Source: Saprospira sp. CCB-QB6
Lineage (GTDB): Bacteria; Bacteroidota; Bacteroidia; Chitinophagales; Saprospiraceae
Direction of reading: 5' to 3'
DNA length: 64,000 nt
Assembly: GCF_028464065.1 (NCBI RefSeq)
Contig: NZ_CP116808.1
Coordinates: forward strand, 1,739,001-1,803,000
This document shows positions 49,895-58,502 of the stretch, piece by piece. The first letter of the stretch is position 1, and every line of letters starts with the position of its first letter. Position numbers and translations under genes: made by a program. The notes under the pieces were generated by a model that had not been told where the DNA came from, did not search any database, and saw only the letters and a list, made by a program, of their open reading frames with translations.

Positions 49895-52663
49895 ATGAGC
49901 TACTCTTTTATTTCCAATGCCCATCCAGGTTATATTGACAATCTGTACAAGACCTATAAAGAGGACCCTGAGCAAGTGGCCGAGGGCTGGAAACAATTTT
50001 TTGCAGGATTTGATTTTGCCATTGAGCAGGGGGCTGCTGAGCCTACCGATAGCATTGAAGGCGGCCTTTCTATGGGCAACCTTCAAAAAGAATTTGCTGT
50101 ATTGGGACTGATTCACGGTTATCGTCAGCGGGGGCACCTGTTGTCTACAACCAATCCCGTACGGCCCAGACGTTTTCGTTTCCCTAATGTCGACTTGGCC
50201 AACTACAACCTCACAGAGGAAGATTTGGAGCAAAGTTTTATGGCTGGAGCCGAAATCGGAATGCCCAATGCCAAATTGAAGGATATCCGCAACCGACTAA
50301 TCGAAATTTATTGTGGCAATATTGGTGTAGAATACAGCCATATTGAGAACCGCGACAAGCGCATGTGGCTCCGTGACCGCATGGAGCAAAGCCAACCACA
50401 GAAAGCTTATGACCTAAGCATTTCGCAAAAGCGTCGCATTTTGGAAAAGCTCAATGGAGCTGTTGGCTTTGAAAACTTTTTGGCCAAGAAATATGTGGCC
50501 CAAAAGCGCTTTGGTCTAGAAGGTGGAGAAACAACAATTCCAGCTCTAGATGCTATTATCTGCAAAGGCGCAGAGGAAGGCGTAGAGGAAGTGGTCATTG
50601 GAATGGCTCACCGTGGTCGCCTCAATGTTTTGGTAAACATTATGGGCAAAACCTATGATCATATCTTTAGTGAGTTCCAAAATGTCATGCCCGAAGAAAC
50701 CTTTGGCGATGGCGATGTGAAATATCACCTAGGCTATGCCTCTAAGTATCCCACCCCTTCTGGCAAAGAGGTCCATATGAAATTGGTCCCTAACCCTTCT
50801 CACCTAGAGGCAGTAGGTCCTGTCGTACAAGGTTATGCCCGCGCTCAGGCCGATGTTCTTTACACCTCTGACTTTGACAAAATTCTACCTATTCTCATTC
50901 ATGGAGATGCTGCTGTTGCTGGACAAGGGGTAGTTTATGAGGTGGTCCAAATGAGCCAACTAGAAGGTTATTATACTGGTGGAACGATCCATTTTGTCAT
51001 TAACAACCAAGTTGGATTTACTACCGACTTTGAAGATGCTCGCTCTTCTACCTATTGTACTGGAGCTGCAGCCTTGGTGCAAGCCCCCGTTTTCCACGTC
51101 AATGGAGATGATCCCGATGCCGTTATTTTTGCCGCAACACTAGCCGCTGAATATCGCCAGAAGTTTAATACAGATGTATTTATTGATATGGTTTGCTACC
51201 GCAAACATGGGCACAATGAAGGAGATGATCCCAAATTTACACAGCCCAAACTCTATGAGTTTATCAAAAATCATCGTGATCCTCGCTCTATCTATATCGA
51301 TCGCCTAATCGAACAAGGCGCTATCGAAAAAGAAATGGCGGAGCAAATGGACCAAGAATTTAATACCTTCTTGCAAGAACGCTTTGACCGAGTAGAACAA
51401 AAAGAAGTAGACTATACACTTCAAGCTCCAGAAGTAGCCTGGAGCCAATTGCAAAAGAAAACCTCTTGGGAAGATTATCTAAAATCTCCCGATACGGCTA
51501 TTTCTGAAGAGCAATTGACCTATATCCTCAATAACCTACAAGAGATTCCCAAGGAGTTCAATATGCTCTCTAAGTTTAAGCGGATTCTCAAACGTAGCCA
51601 AGCCTATATCGAAGAAGGCAAATGCGACTGGTCTATGGCCGAGCATTTGGCTTATGGCTCTTTGCTTTTGGATGGTCATCCTATCCGCATGAGTGGACAA
51701 GATGTTAAGCGCGGGACCTTCTCGCACCGCAATGCTGTCCTCTATGATGTAAAAACCAATGAGCAATATAGCCGCCTCAACCACCTAAAAGAAGGAGAAC
51801 AAGCCGAATTCCGCATTTTCAACTCTCTACTTTCTGAGTTTGCTGTTTTGGGCTTTGAATACGGTTATTCTTTGGCTTCTCCCGATAGCCTAGTGGTTTG
51901 GGAAGCACAGTTTGGCGACTTTGTCAACGGTGCCCAAACTATTATTGACCAGTTCATTACTTCTTCTGAAAGTAAATGGGCGCGCATGAGCGGTTTGGTC
52001 ATGCTTCTCCCTCATGGCTATGAAGGGCAAGGCCCCGAGCACTCTTCTGCTCGCCTAGAACGCTTCTTGCAAGCCTGCGCAGAATACAATATGACCGTAG
52101 CCAATGTAACTACACCAGCCAACTTCTTCCACCTCATCCGCAGACAATTGGCCCGCCCCTTCCGCAAACCTCTTGTTGTGATGTCTCCAAAGAAGCTGCT
52201 CCGTCTCAAAGAATGTATTTCTGATTTCAAAGACTTTACCGTTGGTGGTTTCCAAGAAACCTTTGATGACGCTAGCGTAAAAGATGCCAGCAAAATCAAA
52301 AAAGTACTTTGCTGTACAGGCCGCCTTTATTATGACCTATTAGAGAAGAAAGAGAAAGAAGGACATGACGATATCGCTATCGTTCGTCTAGAACAGCTCT
52401 ACCCCTTCCCTCAAGCACAGGTCAATGAATTGATTAAGAAATATGCCAACGCCAAGTTCTTCTGGGTACAAGAAGAACCCTCAAACATGGGATCTTGGCA
52501 ATATCTCTTAGCCTTCTACCGCAACTATGATTTGGGCCTCATCGCCCGCAAATCTAGTGCTTCTCCAGCCACGGGATACAAAAAACAACATGAGCAAGAG
52601 CTAGAAGATATACTTCAACGAGCTTTTGCACCTATAGAAGAATTGGCGCAAAGCCATAAATAA
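49895..52663 (+). CDS. sucA: 2-oxoglutarate dehydrogenase E1 component
   Basis: A 922-residue thiamine-diphosphate enzyme that decarboxylates 2-oxoglutarate in the TCA cycle, as E1 of the 2-oxoglutarate dehydrogenase complex. The start is taken at the ATG giving MSYSFISNAHPGYIDNLY; the frame also opens at a TTG 42 bp upstream, judged less likely. The N-terminal IDNLYKTYKEDPEQVAEGWK is the E2-contacting segment. The ThDP site shows GMAHRGRLNVLVN (about 241-253), HVNGDDPDAVIFAA and KHGHNEGDDPKFTQP. The C-terminal transketolase-like region has FGDFVNGAQTIIDQF and HGYEGQGPEHSSARLERFLQ. Full family length. The E2 gene (sucB) is not adjacent. A terminator follows directly. Confidence 0.97.
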   Translation: MSYSFISNAHPGYIDNLYKTYKEDPEQVAEGWKQFFAGFDFAIEQGAAEPTDSIEGGLSMGNLQKEFAVLGLIHGYRQRGHLLSTTNPVRPRRFRFPNVDLANYNLTEEDLEQSFMAGAEIGMPNAKLKDIRNRLIEIYCGNIGVEYSHIENRDKRMWLRDRMEQSQPQKAYDLSISQKRRILEKLNGAVGFENFLAKKYVAQKRFGLEGGETTIPALDAIICKGAEEGVEEVVIGMAHRGRLNVLVNIMGKTYDHIFSEFQNVMPEETFGDGDVKYHLGYASKYPTPSGKEVHMKLVPNPSHLEAVGPVVQGYARAQADVLYTSDFDKILPILIHGDAAVAGQGVVYEVVQMSQLEGYYTGGTIHFVINNQVGFTTDFEDARSSTYCTGAAALVQAPVFHVNGDDPDAVIFAATLAAEYRQKFNTDVFIDMVCYRKHGHNEGDDPKFTQPKLYEFIKNHRDPRSIYIDRLIEQGAIEKEMAEQMDQEFNTFLQERFDRVEQKEVDYTLQAPEVAWSQLQKKTSWEDYLKSPDTAISEEQLTYILNNLQEIPKEFNMLSKFKRILKRSQAYIEEGKCDWSMAEHLAYGSLLLDGHPIRMSGQDVKRGTFSHRNAVLYDVKTNEQYSRLNHLKEGEQAEFRIFNSLLSEFAVLGFEYGYSLASPDSLVVWEAQFGDFVNGAQTIIDQFITSSESKWARMSGLVMLLPHGYEGQGPEHSSARLERFLQACAEYNMTVANVTTPANFFHLIRRQLARPFRKPLVVMSPKKLLRLKECISDFKDFTVGGFQETFDDASVKDASKIKKVLCCTGRLYYDLLEKKEKEGHDDIAIVRLEQLYPFPQAQVNELIKKYANAKFFWVQEEPSNMGSWQYLLAFYRNYDLGLIARKSSASPATGYKKQHEQELEDILQRAFAPIEELAQSHK

Positions 52664-52674
52664 CGTAACTTTAG

Positions 52675-52700
52675 GGGCCGCAATACTGCGGCCCTTTTTT
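52675..52700 (+). terminator. intrinsic terminator after sucA
   Basis: Perfect 8-bp stem GGGCCGCA / TGCGGCCC with ATAC loop and six T. It starts 12 bp after the sucA stop. Confidence 0.88.
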
Positions 52701-52719
52701 ATGTATGCACCTTTGCCCT

Positions 52720-53280
52720 ATGTCTATACTCTTTACCTTCATCGTACTGATTGCCGTCTTGGCCCTAGTCGCCGCCGTTTTCGCCTTTATGCTGCCCCAA
52801 TCTTGGCGCATCGAAGAGGTGGCCCAACTAGCCGCTAGCCCCAAAGAACTATTGGCCCTCTTCCAAACACCAGCCAATTGGCCCAATTGGTCGGCCTGGA
52901 CCAAAGAACAAGGCTACTCCTTCTCTTTTGAAGGCCCAGAAGCAGGCCCCGGCGCTATGATGTTCTGGAAAAGTAAACAGATCTCTGCCAAACTTATTAT
53001 TACCCAAGCCAATGAACAACAAATCAATTTTGAGCTGGAGGTTGACCGCTCCCCACTCAAAATTCAAGGCATTATGGCGCTAGACAATAGTATTCCCGAC
53101 TATACCCAACTCGCTTGGCGCCTAGAAGCCGACCTCCCCCATAATAGCAAAGACCCCCTCGGACGATACCAAGCTTACTTTCTCAAAAATTACTTTAAGA
53201 CTAGCCTTCTCTATAGCCTCCAACGCCTAGAAGCCGATTATGGCTTTTTTGAAGATGAAGAGGAAGAAGAACAAGTCTAG
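52720..53280 (+). CDS. SRPBCC-fold protein with N-terminal membrane anchor
   Basis: A 186-residue protein if it starts at ATG 52720 (MSILFT); an upstream in-frame ATG at 52705 adds five residues. One N-terminal membrane helix (about 1-24) precedes an SRPBCC/polyketide-cyclase-like domain: SWRIEEVAQLAASPKELLAL, NWPNWSAWTKEQGYSFSFEG and WRLEADLPHNSKDPLGRYQA fit the conserved pattern. SRPBCC domains bind hydrophobic ligands. It ends in an acidic tail (FEDEEEEEQV). Positioned directly after the sucA terminator and before manC; no functional link is evident. Confidence 0.78.
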   Translation: MSILFTFIVLIAVLALVAAVFAFMLPQSWRIEEVAQLAASPKELLALFQTPANWPNWSAWTKEQGYSFSFEGPEAGPGAMMFWKSKQISAKLIITQANEQQINFELEVDRSPLKIQGIMALDNSIPDYTQLAWRLEADLPHNSKDPLGRYQAYFLKNYFKTSLLYSLQRLEADYGFFEDEEEEEQV

Positions 53281-53318
53281 CCACTTGGGCCCCGGCCCTA
53301 CAATCAGATCTTACTTAT

Positions 53319-54413
53319 ATGCAGTTATCTAACGACTATGTCTTTATTATGGCTGGGGGGCTCGGCACTCGATTTTGGCCCGCTAGCCGCCATAGCTTAC
53401 CCAAACAATTCCTAGATGTTTTGGGCGTAGGCCAAACACTCCTTCAACTGACGGTCAAACGCTTTGAACGCTTTATTCCCAAAGAAAATATCTTTATCGT
53501 TACTTCTGAGGAACACGGCCAACTGGCCCTAGAGCAATCCGGTCTCGCCCCTCAGAATATCATTATGGAGCCCGCCCGCAAAAATACAGCGCCCTGTATT
53601 GCTATGGGGATGCGCTTTTTAGAGCAAATCAACCCCCAAGCCCGCGTGGTCCTCGCCCCCTCCGATCACCTAATTCTCAATGAAGCAGAGTTTGTTAAAA
53701 AACTACAGGAAGGTCTCGATTTTGTAGGCCAAAATGAGGCGCTACTTACCCTCGGCATCCAACCCCACTACCCCAATACTGGCTATGGCTATATTCATTT
53801 TGATGCCCAAGCCCAAGGAAATATCTCTAAGGTTAAACAGTTTACCGAAAAACCCGAACTAGAAAAAGCCAAGGCCTTTTTGGCCGGTGGCGAACATCTC
53901 TGGAATGCAGGCATCTACCTCTGGTCGGTCCAAACGATCCAAAAAGCTTTGGCCAAACATAGCCCTAGCCTCTATCAAGCGTTCCAAAATTATGATGGCC
54001 AACTCCAAAATAAACTGGCCGTTCCCCAAGGCAGCGCAGCCATCTATGAGCAAATAGAAAGTATTTCTATTGACTATGCCGTGAGCGAAAAAGCCGATAA
54101 TATCTATACCCTGCCCGCCGATATCGGCTGGTCTGATGTGGGCACCTGGCAGGCCCTCCAACAAGTGGCCCCCAACAAAGACGAGGATAATAACCTGGTC
54201 CTGGGCCTCGATAAAAAGCAATGCCAACTCGCCAATAGCAAAAATAATCTGCTCTATAGCAGCCAAAACCGCCCCGTCATTCTCTACGATCTAGACAATA
54301 TGCTGGTGGTCGATGAACCTCAATTGCTCCTCTTGGCCCCCCTCTCCGCAGAACAACATATCAAGGAGATTCGCCAAGCAGCCGTAGACCAATGGGGCGA
54401 GGATTTACTCTAA
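53319..54413 (+). CDS. manC: mannose-1-phosphate guanylyltransferase
   Basis: A 364-residue nucleotidyltransferase that makes GDP-mannose for capsule, LPS or glycoprotein sugars. The nucleotide-binding signature MAGGLGTRFWPASRHSLPKQ (about 11-30), DHLI (metal site) and FTEKPELEKA, with WNAGIYLWSV, match the ManC family. It lacks the C-terminal phosphomannose isomerase domain of the bifunctional enzyme, so it is the monofunctional type. It lies 38 bp after the SRPBCC gene and may share its transcript. A repeat and a terminator follow. Confidence 0.94.
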   Translation: MQLSNDYVFIMAGGLGTRFWPASRHSLPKQFLDVLGVGQTLLQLTVKRFERFIPKENIFIVTSEEHGQLALEQSGLAPQNIIMEPARKNTAPCIAMGMRFLEQINPQARVVLAPSDHLILNEAEFVKKLQEGLDFVGQNEALLTLGIQPHYPNTGYGYIHFDAQAQGNISKVKQFTEKPELEKAKAFLAGGEHLWNAGIYLWSVQTIQKALAKHSPSLYQAFQNYDGQLQNKLAVPQGSAAIYEQIESISIDYAVSEKADNIYTLPADIGWSDVGTWQALQQVAPNKDEDNNLVLGLDKKQCQLANSKNNLLYSSQNRPVILYDLDNMLVVDEPQLLLLAPLSAEQHIKEIRQAAVDQWGEDLL

Positions 54414-54424
54414 ACTATTTTTTA

Positions 54425-54583
54425 GGGGCCCGCGGCCGGCTAGCCTTTGGCTAGGTCGGCCGCCGCTATGCTGCGGGGCTCACAGGTCTGTTCGGCCCTG
54501 CGGCGGCTTTGCCGCCTAGGTCTGGCGCTGCGCGCCACCCCTCCGCAGCGCTGGGCCTGCGGCGCTTCGCGCCTGCATAACGC
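54425..54583 (+). repeat. GC-rich intergenic element, subtype A variant (copy 15)
   Basis: GGGGCCCGCGGCCGGCTAGC, hairpin TAGCCTTTGGCTA, GGGGCTCACAGGTCTGTTCG with GCCC, hairpin GGCGGCTTTGCCGCC, GGTCTGGCGCTGCGCGCCAC, then GCGCTGGGCCTGCGGCGC. It lies between manC and its terminator. Confidence 0.8.
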
Positions 54584-54597
54584 AAAAAATAAATCCC

Positions 54598-54633
54598 AAA
54601 AGCCTGTCCGTTATTTCAACGGACAGGCTTTTT
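54598..54633 (+). terminator. intrinsic terminator after manC
   Basis: Perfect 11-bp stem GCCTGTCCGTT / AACGGACAGGC preceded by AAA and followed by five T, with a 5-nt loop. Confidence 0.88.
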
Positions 54634-54689
54634 CTATGAAATATGTACTTTGTTTTCTCTAAAAGCGGAGAATCTGTTCCCCCACGCTA

Positions 54690-55204
54690 ATCTGCAGATT
54701 ACAATTGACGTGGGGAATTTCCCCCAGCTAATCTGCAAATTACAATTAGCGTGGGCGTGGCGCCCAGCCTAATCTGCAGATTACAATTAGCGTGGGCGTA
54801 GCGCCCAGCCTAATCTGCAGATTACAATTAGCGTGGGCGTAGCGCCCAGCCTAATCTGCAGATTACAATTAGCGTGGGCGTAGCGCCCAGCCTAATCTGC
54901 AAATTACAATTAACGTGGGCGTGGCGCCCAGCCTAATCTGCAAATTACAATTAACGTGGGCGTGGCGCCCAGCCTAATCTGCAAATTACAATTAACGTGG
55001 GCGTGGCGCCCAGCCTAATCTGCAAATTACAATTAACGTGGGCGTGGCGCCCAGCCTAATCTGCAAATTACAATTAACGTGGGCGTGGCGCCCAGCCTAA
55101 TCTGCAAATTACAATTAACGTGGGCGTGGCGCCCAGCCTAATCTGCAAATTACAATTAACGTGGGCGTGGCGCCCAGCCTAATCTGCAGATTACAATTAG
55201 CTTG
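54690..55204 (+). repeat. 41-bp tandem satellite array (13 copies)
   Basis: Thirteen units of exactly 41 bp, counted from TTACAATT starts at 54699, 54740, 54781 and so on to 55191. Each unit contains a 14-bp near-palindrome (TAATCTGCAGATTA, or TAATCTGCAAATTA) and a short hairpin GGGCG-TAG/TGG-CGCCC. Two sub-variants occur: one with CTGCAG plus AGCGTGGGCGTAG, the other with CTGCAA plus AACGTGGGCGTGG. The first type occupies copies 1, 3-5 and 13, the second copies 2 and 6-12. It lies between two plus-strand terminators, with no gene on either strand. Confidence 0.95.
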
Positions 55205-55321
55205 GGGAGGCTGTATAAGGCCCTATCTTTTTTTTCTGCCCCCCCCCCTACTGCAAATCAGCTAAGCTCGCTTAGCAGCGAAGTGTTGGATAGGGTTGTA
55301 TTTAAGCCCTTCTCATTTTAC

Positions 55322-55341
55322 CCTAGGGGCAAGCCCCTAGG
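55322..55341. promoter_or_regulatory. perfect 9-bp hairpin CCTAGGGGC / GCCCCTAGG
   Basis: Inverted repeat with a 2-nt loop, 16 bp before the terminator at 55357. Similar CCTAGGG hairpins recur at about 55558-55580, suggesting a structured non-coding region. Confidence 0.45.
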
Positions 55342-55356
55342 CTAATAGTCATAGTC

Positions 55357-55381
55357 GCCCCCTCCTTCGAGGGGGCTTTTT
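55357..55381 (+). terminator. intrinsic terminator with no upstream gene
   Basis: Stem GCCCCCT / AGGGGGC with a 6-nt loop and five T on the plus strand. No coding gene precedes it on this strand; the nearest transcription unit would be the 41-bp array. Confidence 0.75.
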
Positions 55382-55392
55382 GTTTGGCTCTA

Positions 55393-55454
55393 TTGGTTAA
55401 TTGAGCCCAGATGTAATTTTGTGTATTGGCCCTTAGGTACTAAGTCTATATTTG
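55393..55454 (+). promoter_or_regulatory. two overlapping Bacteroidota-type promoter-like sites
   Basis: TTG 55393-55395 with TAATTTTG 55414-55421 and TTG 55426-55428 with TATATTTG 55447-55454, each with an 18-bp spacer, on the plus strand. No coding gene starts downstream on this strand, so they may drive a non-coding transcript, or be chance in AT-rich DNA. Confidence 0.35.
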
Positions 55455-55519
55455 AAGAGCAAGCAAATAATTGGTAGTTAAAGATTTTATTCGCTTAACT
55501 GTTCAAGCTCAGGAGGAAA

Positions 55520-55745
55520 GGCGAATCCCCTCGAAGGAGGGGATGATAGATTTAATAGCCTAGGGCCTTGGCCCTAGGGGGAGGATTTATATCATATTGG
55601 CCTGTAGGTTTTAACCTACAGGCTCCATTGAAGAAAGGCGAAAGCATTCGGTTTCCAGGTCTTGCGGCTTTTAAGCTGCAGGCCATGGGGATGCTAAAAG
55701 CTAGCGAATTCGGGCCTGATCTGGCTGCGGGTTTTAACCCGCAGT
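55520..55745 (+). other. series of TTTTAA-loop hairpins (possible ncRNA)
   Basis: Contains CTGTAGG-TTTTAA-CCTACAG (about 55599-55618), a GCGGC / GCTGC hairpin around TTTTA, and CTGCGGG-TTTTAA-CCCGCAG near 55726, plus CCTAGGGCC / GGCCCTAGG. The spacing and shared TTTTAA loops suggest an RNA structure. No ORF of note on the plus strand. Confidence 0.35.
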
Positions 55746-55748
55746 AAT

Positions 55749-55886
55749 GGCCGAAGGCCAAACGGCCTAGCGATGCGGAGGGGTGGCGCGTAGCGCCAGA
55801 CCCAGGAGCCGAAGGCGACGCAGGGCCGAGCAGACCTGCGAGCCCCAAAGCGTAGCGCCGCAAGGCGAAGCCGCAGCGGAGGCCCC
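55749..55886 (-). repeat. GC-rich intergenic element, subtype A (copy 16)
   Basis: GGCCTAGCGATGCGG, hairpin GGCGCGTAGCGCC, AGACC, core GGGCCGAGCAGACCTGCGAG, AAAGCGTAGCGCC, hairpin GGCGAAGCC and the end GGAGGCCCC. It abuts the terminator of ccmF. Confidence 0.83.
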
Positions 55887-55893
55887 AAAAACA

Positions 55894-55936
55894 AAAAAGG
55901 AGCAGTAAAAAATTACTACTCCTTTTGCTCTCCATC
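55894..55936 (-). terminator. intrinsic terminator of the ccmE-ccmF transcript
   Basis: Stem AAAGGAGCAGTAA / TTACTACTCCTTT (one mismatch) around AAAA, followed by a T-run on the minus strand. It ends just after the ccmF stop codon. Confidence 0.75.
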
Positions 55937-55945
55937 AGTTAGAGC

Positions 55946-58456
55946 TTAGATCTCTAGCTTTTTGGATTTTATTTTCCCCATCCGTTGGAACATGCCCATG
56001 AGCAGGCCGATCATCATCATGATGGAGCCGATCCAGACCCAATTGATGCCGGGGAAGACCAAAGCTTGGACCACCACATAGGCTTTTTCGGGTTTGTTGC
56101 TACGGACATCAAACTGCATTTTCATCCGATCTTTGCTTTCGGGCAACACCTGCGCAAAACGGAAATCGAGGCCCAATTCCTTTAGCTCATAAGGAATATT
56201 GAGGGGGCGATTATCTCGGATGTACAAAAAGGGTTTGGCCAAATAAAAGCTGTCCGAATTGAGGGCATACACCTTGAGAATAGCCGTAATGGGGATGTCT
56301 CCCTCTTGAAACTGATAAGCCTCGTTTTGGGGCAATTCGGTCCCAATTTGATCGAAAACCACATAATGGCCAGGCGTGAAAAAAGTATCGCCCTGCTCAA
56401 TAATATGCGACTCCCATTTAGCGGCTTCTTCCTCTTCTTTGCTCGCTTCGGGGTCTTCAAAAGCCCAATGCGGAATGGCCAAAGTAAAGATATCTTTCTC
56501 GAAATAATGCCGGGTATTGGGGTTAGCTGCGCGGAACTTAAACTTATCCTTGGGCAAAGAATCTCGGATCACATTGGGCGAAGTGCTAAACTCCTCTATG
56601 ATATTCCCTGCAGCATCCTTTTTAGTAAACTTCAGCTCAAAAAACTGCTGATTGCCCTCGGCCCAATCGCGGCTGTATTCTACGGTATAGCCATCGGCGA
56701 TAGGGACCGGCTGCCCCTTAACCACTAAAACATTCTTATTCGATTGGGGATTGATATCATTGACCTCAATAGAGGTAAATCCCTCTGAAATGGGCCGTTT
56801 GAGTGCGCCAGAAAAGACCACGCCCACCATCAACAAACCAAAACCAATATGGGCCACGGGCGCTCCCGCCACCTTAATGTTGCCACGGATAACCGAAACG
56901 ATATAATCTAAATTCGTAATCACGGTAAAAATTCCACTGCCGACCAGCAACCAATATTGCCAAGCCACAATAGAAGACCAAAGCATCAGGGGAACGGTAA
57001 TTAAGGCCGAAAGCAGAAAAGCTCCCCCCAAATGAATCCCCAAAAAGCGGCCAAAACTAGCCGAAATCTCTCGGCTGCGATAGCGCAGAAGCACCGAAAT
57101 CCCCGATAAAAAGCCAATCAATACGCCAATCCACAATTGGTAGCGATTATGATGGGCCACCTCATCTTCGGGAGGGGCAATATTGGTAATATCGCCACCG
57201 CCAACAAGGGCAGAAAAGGCATCGGCCAATTTATTCCAAACGGGAATAGAGGTCGTGGCCGTAATCAAAACCGAAGAAAACAGCAGGACCAAAGCCCCTA
57301 CAAACATCCAAAACTCTCTGGAGTAACTGCTCTCTTCCTTTTCTACGCTAGGAATCTCTTTTTTAGCCTTAAAATAAAGGACCAAAGGCCAAATACTCAC
57401 GGCGGCCATAAAGAGAATCAACTGCCATTCTAGGCCCATTTCGGTAAAAGCATGCACCGAAGTTTCACCCAATACCCCCGAGCGCGTCAAGAAAGTCGAG
57501 TAGACAATCAGCACAAAGCTCAGAATAAAGAACAGATAAGTCGAGCGAATTGAATGCGGGCTATTGCGGGCCACCAAGGCCGTATGCGTGCCCGCCAACA
57601 TAATCAACCAAGGGACCAAAGAGGCATTTTCTACAGGGTCCCAGGCCCAATAACCCCCAAAGCTCAAGGCCTCATAGGCCCAGGCCCCTCCCATCAGAAT
57701 ACCTGTACCGAGGATAGCCCCAGAGAAAAGTGACCAAGTCAGGGCCGGCTTAATCCAAGCCTTATGCTCTTTGGTCCAAAGGCCAGCAATCGCAAAAGCA
57801 AAAGGCACAATGGTCGAGGCAAAGCCCAAAAAGAGCGTAGGGGGGTGGATCGTCATCCAATAGTTTTGCAAAAGCGGATTTAGGCCAGTGCCCTCAATCG
57901 ACTGCAAATAATTGGGCATATTAAAGATGGGGGCCTCATGCACATTGCGCAGCAGCACAAAGGGGTTAGAACCAATCCGATCATCTCCCTCGCCAAAATA
58001 AAAGCCCAAAAGCATAGAGCTCAAAAAGGCTTGGACTAAGCCAAAAACGGCCAGAACCGGGGCCTCCCATTTATCTTTTCGGCTCAATACAACCAAGCCC
58101 AAAACGACATGCCAAAACATCCAGAGCAAAAAGCTCCCCTCTTGGCCCTCCCAGAAGGCCGAAAAAATATACTGAAACGGCAAACTGTCGGAGGTGTGCC
58201 CCCAAACATATTCATACTCATAATAACGAGCAATCATAATGTAAAACAGCAGCCCGATAACGCCAAAAACACTCAGGCCATGAATGCCAAAACTCCAACG
58301 CCCAATGCGTGTCCAATCTCTACTCGCAACAAGATCTTTTCGGCTATTGGTGGCCCCCGCATAAGCCCAAAGGGCCAAAAGGCTACTCACAAATGCCAAA
58401 ACAATAAGGCTGTGCCCAATAATCCCTGGCCACAAATGTTCTCCTTCGTAATTCAT
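55946..58456 (-). CDS. ccmF: cytochrome c maturation protein CcmF
   Basis: An 836-residue polytopic membrane protein of the haem-lyase complex (system I) that attaches haem to apocytochrome c in the periplasm. The signature WWD domain is visible: GGYWAWDPVENASLVPWLIM (about 255-274), with flanking His-containing segments. Roughly 15 membrane segments cover residues 10-500. A long C-terminal hydrophilic part (about 560-815), longer than in E. coli CcmF (647), is presumably periplasmic and ends in one more membrane helix. It follows ccmE by 46 bp and is last in the operon. The CxxCH protein at 11.2 kb is a plausible client. Confidence 0.9.
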   Translation of the reverse strand: MNYEGEHLWPGIIGHSLIVLAFVSSLLALWAYAGATNSRKDLVASRDWTRIGRWSFGIHGLSVFGVIGLLFYIMIARYYEYEYVWGHTSDSLPFQYIFSAFWEGQEGSFLLWMFWHVVLGLVVLSRKDKWEAPVLAVFGLVQAFLSSMLLGFYFGEGDDRIGSNPFVLLRNVHEAPIFNMPNYLQSIEGTGLNPLLQNYWMTIHPPTLFLGFASTIVPFAFAIAGLWTKEHKAWIKPALTWSLFSGAILGTGILMGGAWAYEALSFGGYWAWDPVENASLVPWLIMLAGTHTALVARNSPHSIRSTYLFFILSFVLIVYSTFLTRSGVLGETSVHAFTEMGLEWQLILFMAAVSIWPLVLYFKAKKEIPSVEKEESSYSREFWMFVGALVLLFSSVLITATTSIPVWNKLADAFSALVGGGDITNIAPPEDEVAHHNRYQLWIGVLIGFLSGISVLLRYRSREISASFGRFLGIHLGGAFLLSALITVPLMLWSSIVAWQYWLLVGSGIFTVITNLDYIVSVIRGNIKVAGAPVAHIGFGLLMVGVVFSGALKRPISEGFTSIEVNDINPQSNKNVLVVKGQPVPIADGYTVEYSRDWAEGNQQFFELKFTKKDAAGNIIEEFSTSPNVIRDSLPKDKFKFRAANPNTRHYFEKDIFTLAIPHWAFEDPEASKEEEEAAKWESHIIEQGDTFFTPGHYVVFDQIGTELPQNEAYQFQEGDIPITAILKVYALNSDSFYLAKPFLYIRDNRPLNIPYELKELGLDFRFAQVLPESKDRMKMQFDVRSNKPEKAYVVVQALVFPGINWVWIGSIMMMIGLLMGMFQRMGKIKSKKLEI

Positions 58457-58502
58457 CTTCCCTAAATCAACTTACTAGAATAGAAAGCTCCTAAAAGCCT
58501 CC

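Noticed and set aside
54447-54662. Short ORFs crossing the GC-rich elements (for example residues such as SLFARP or ARYSLGP in several frames)
   Set aside because: They arise because every copy contains the same GC-rich core; they lack ribosome-binding sites, vary in length and frame, and follow hairpins rather than coding bias.
54690-55204. CRISPR array
   Set aside because: The 41-bp units are contiguous and near-identical with no variable spacers, and no cas genes are in the window.
55228-55250. Poly-T and poly-C tracts as a phase-variation switch
   Set aside because: The homopolymers lie in non-coding DNA with no downstream reading frame to switch.
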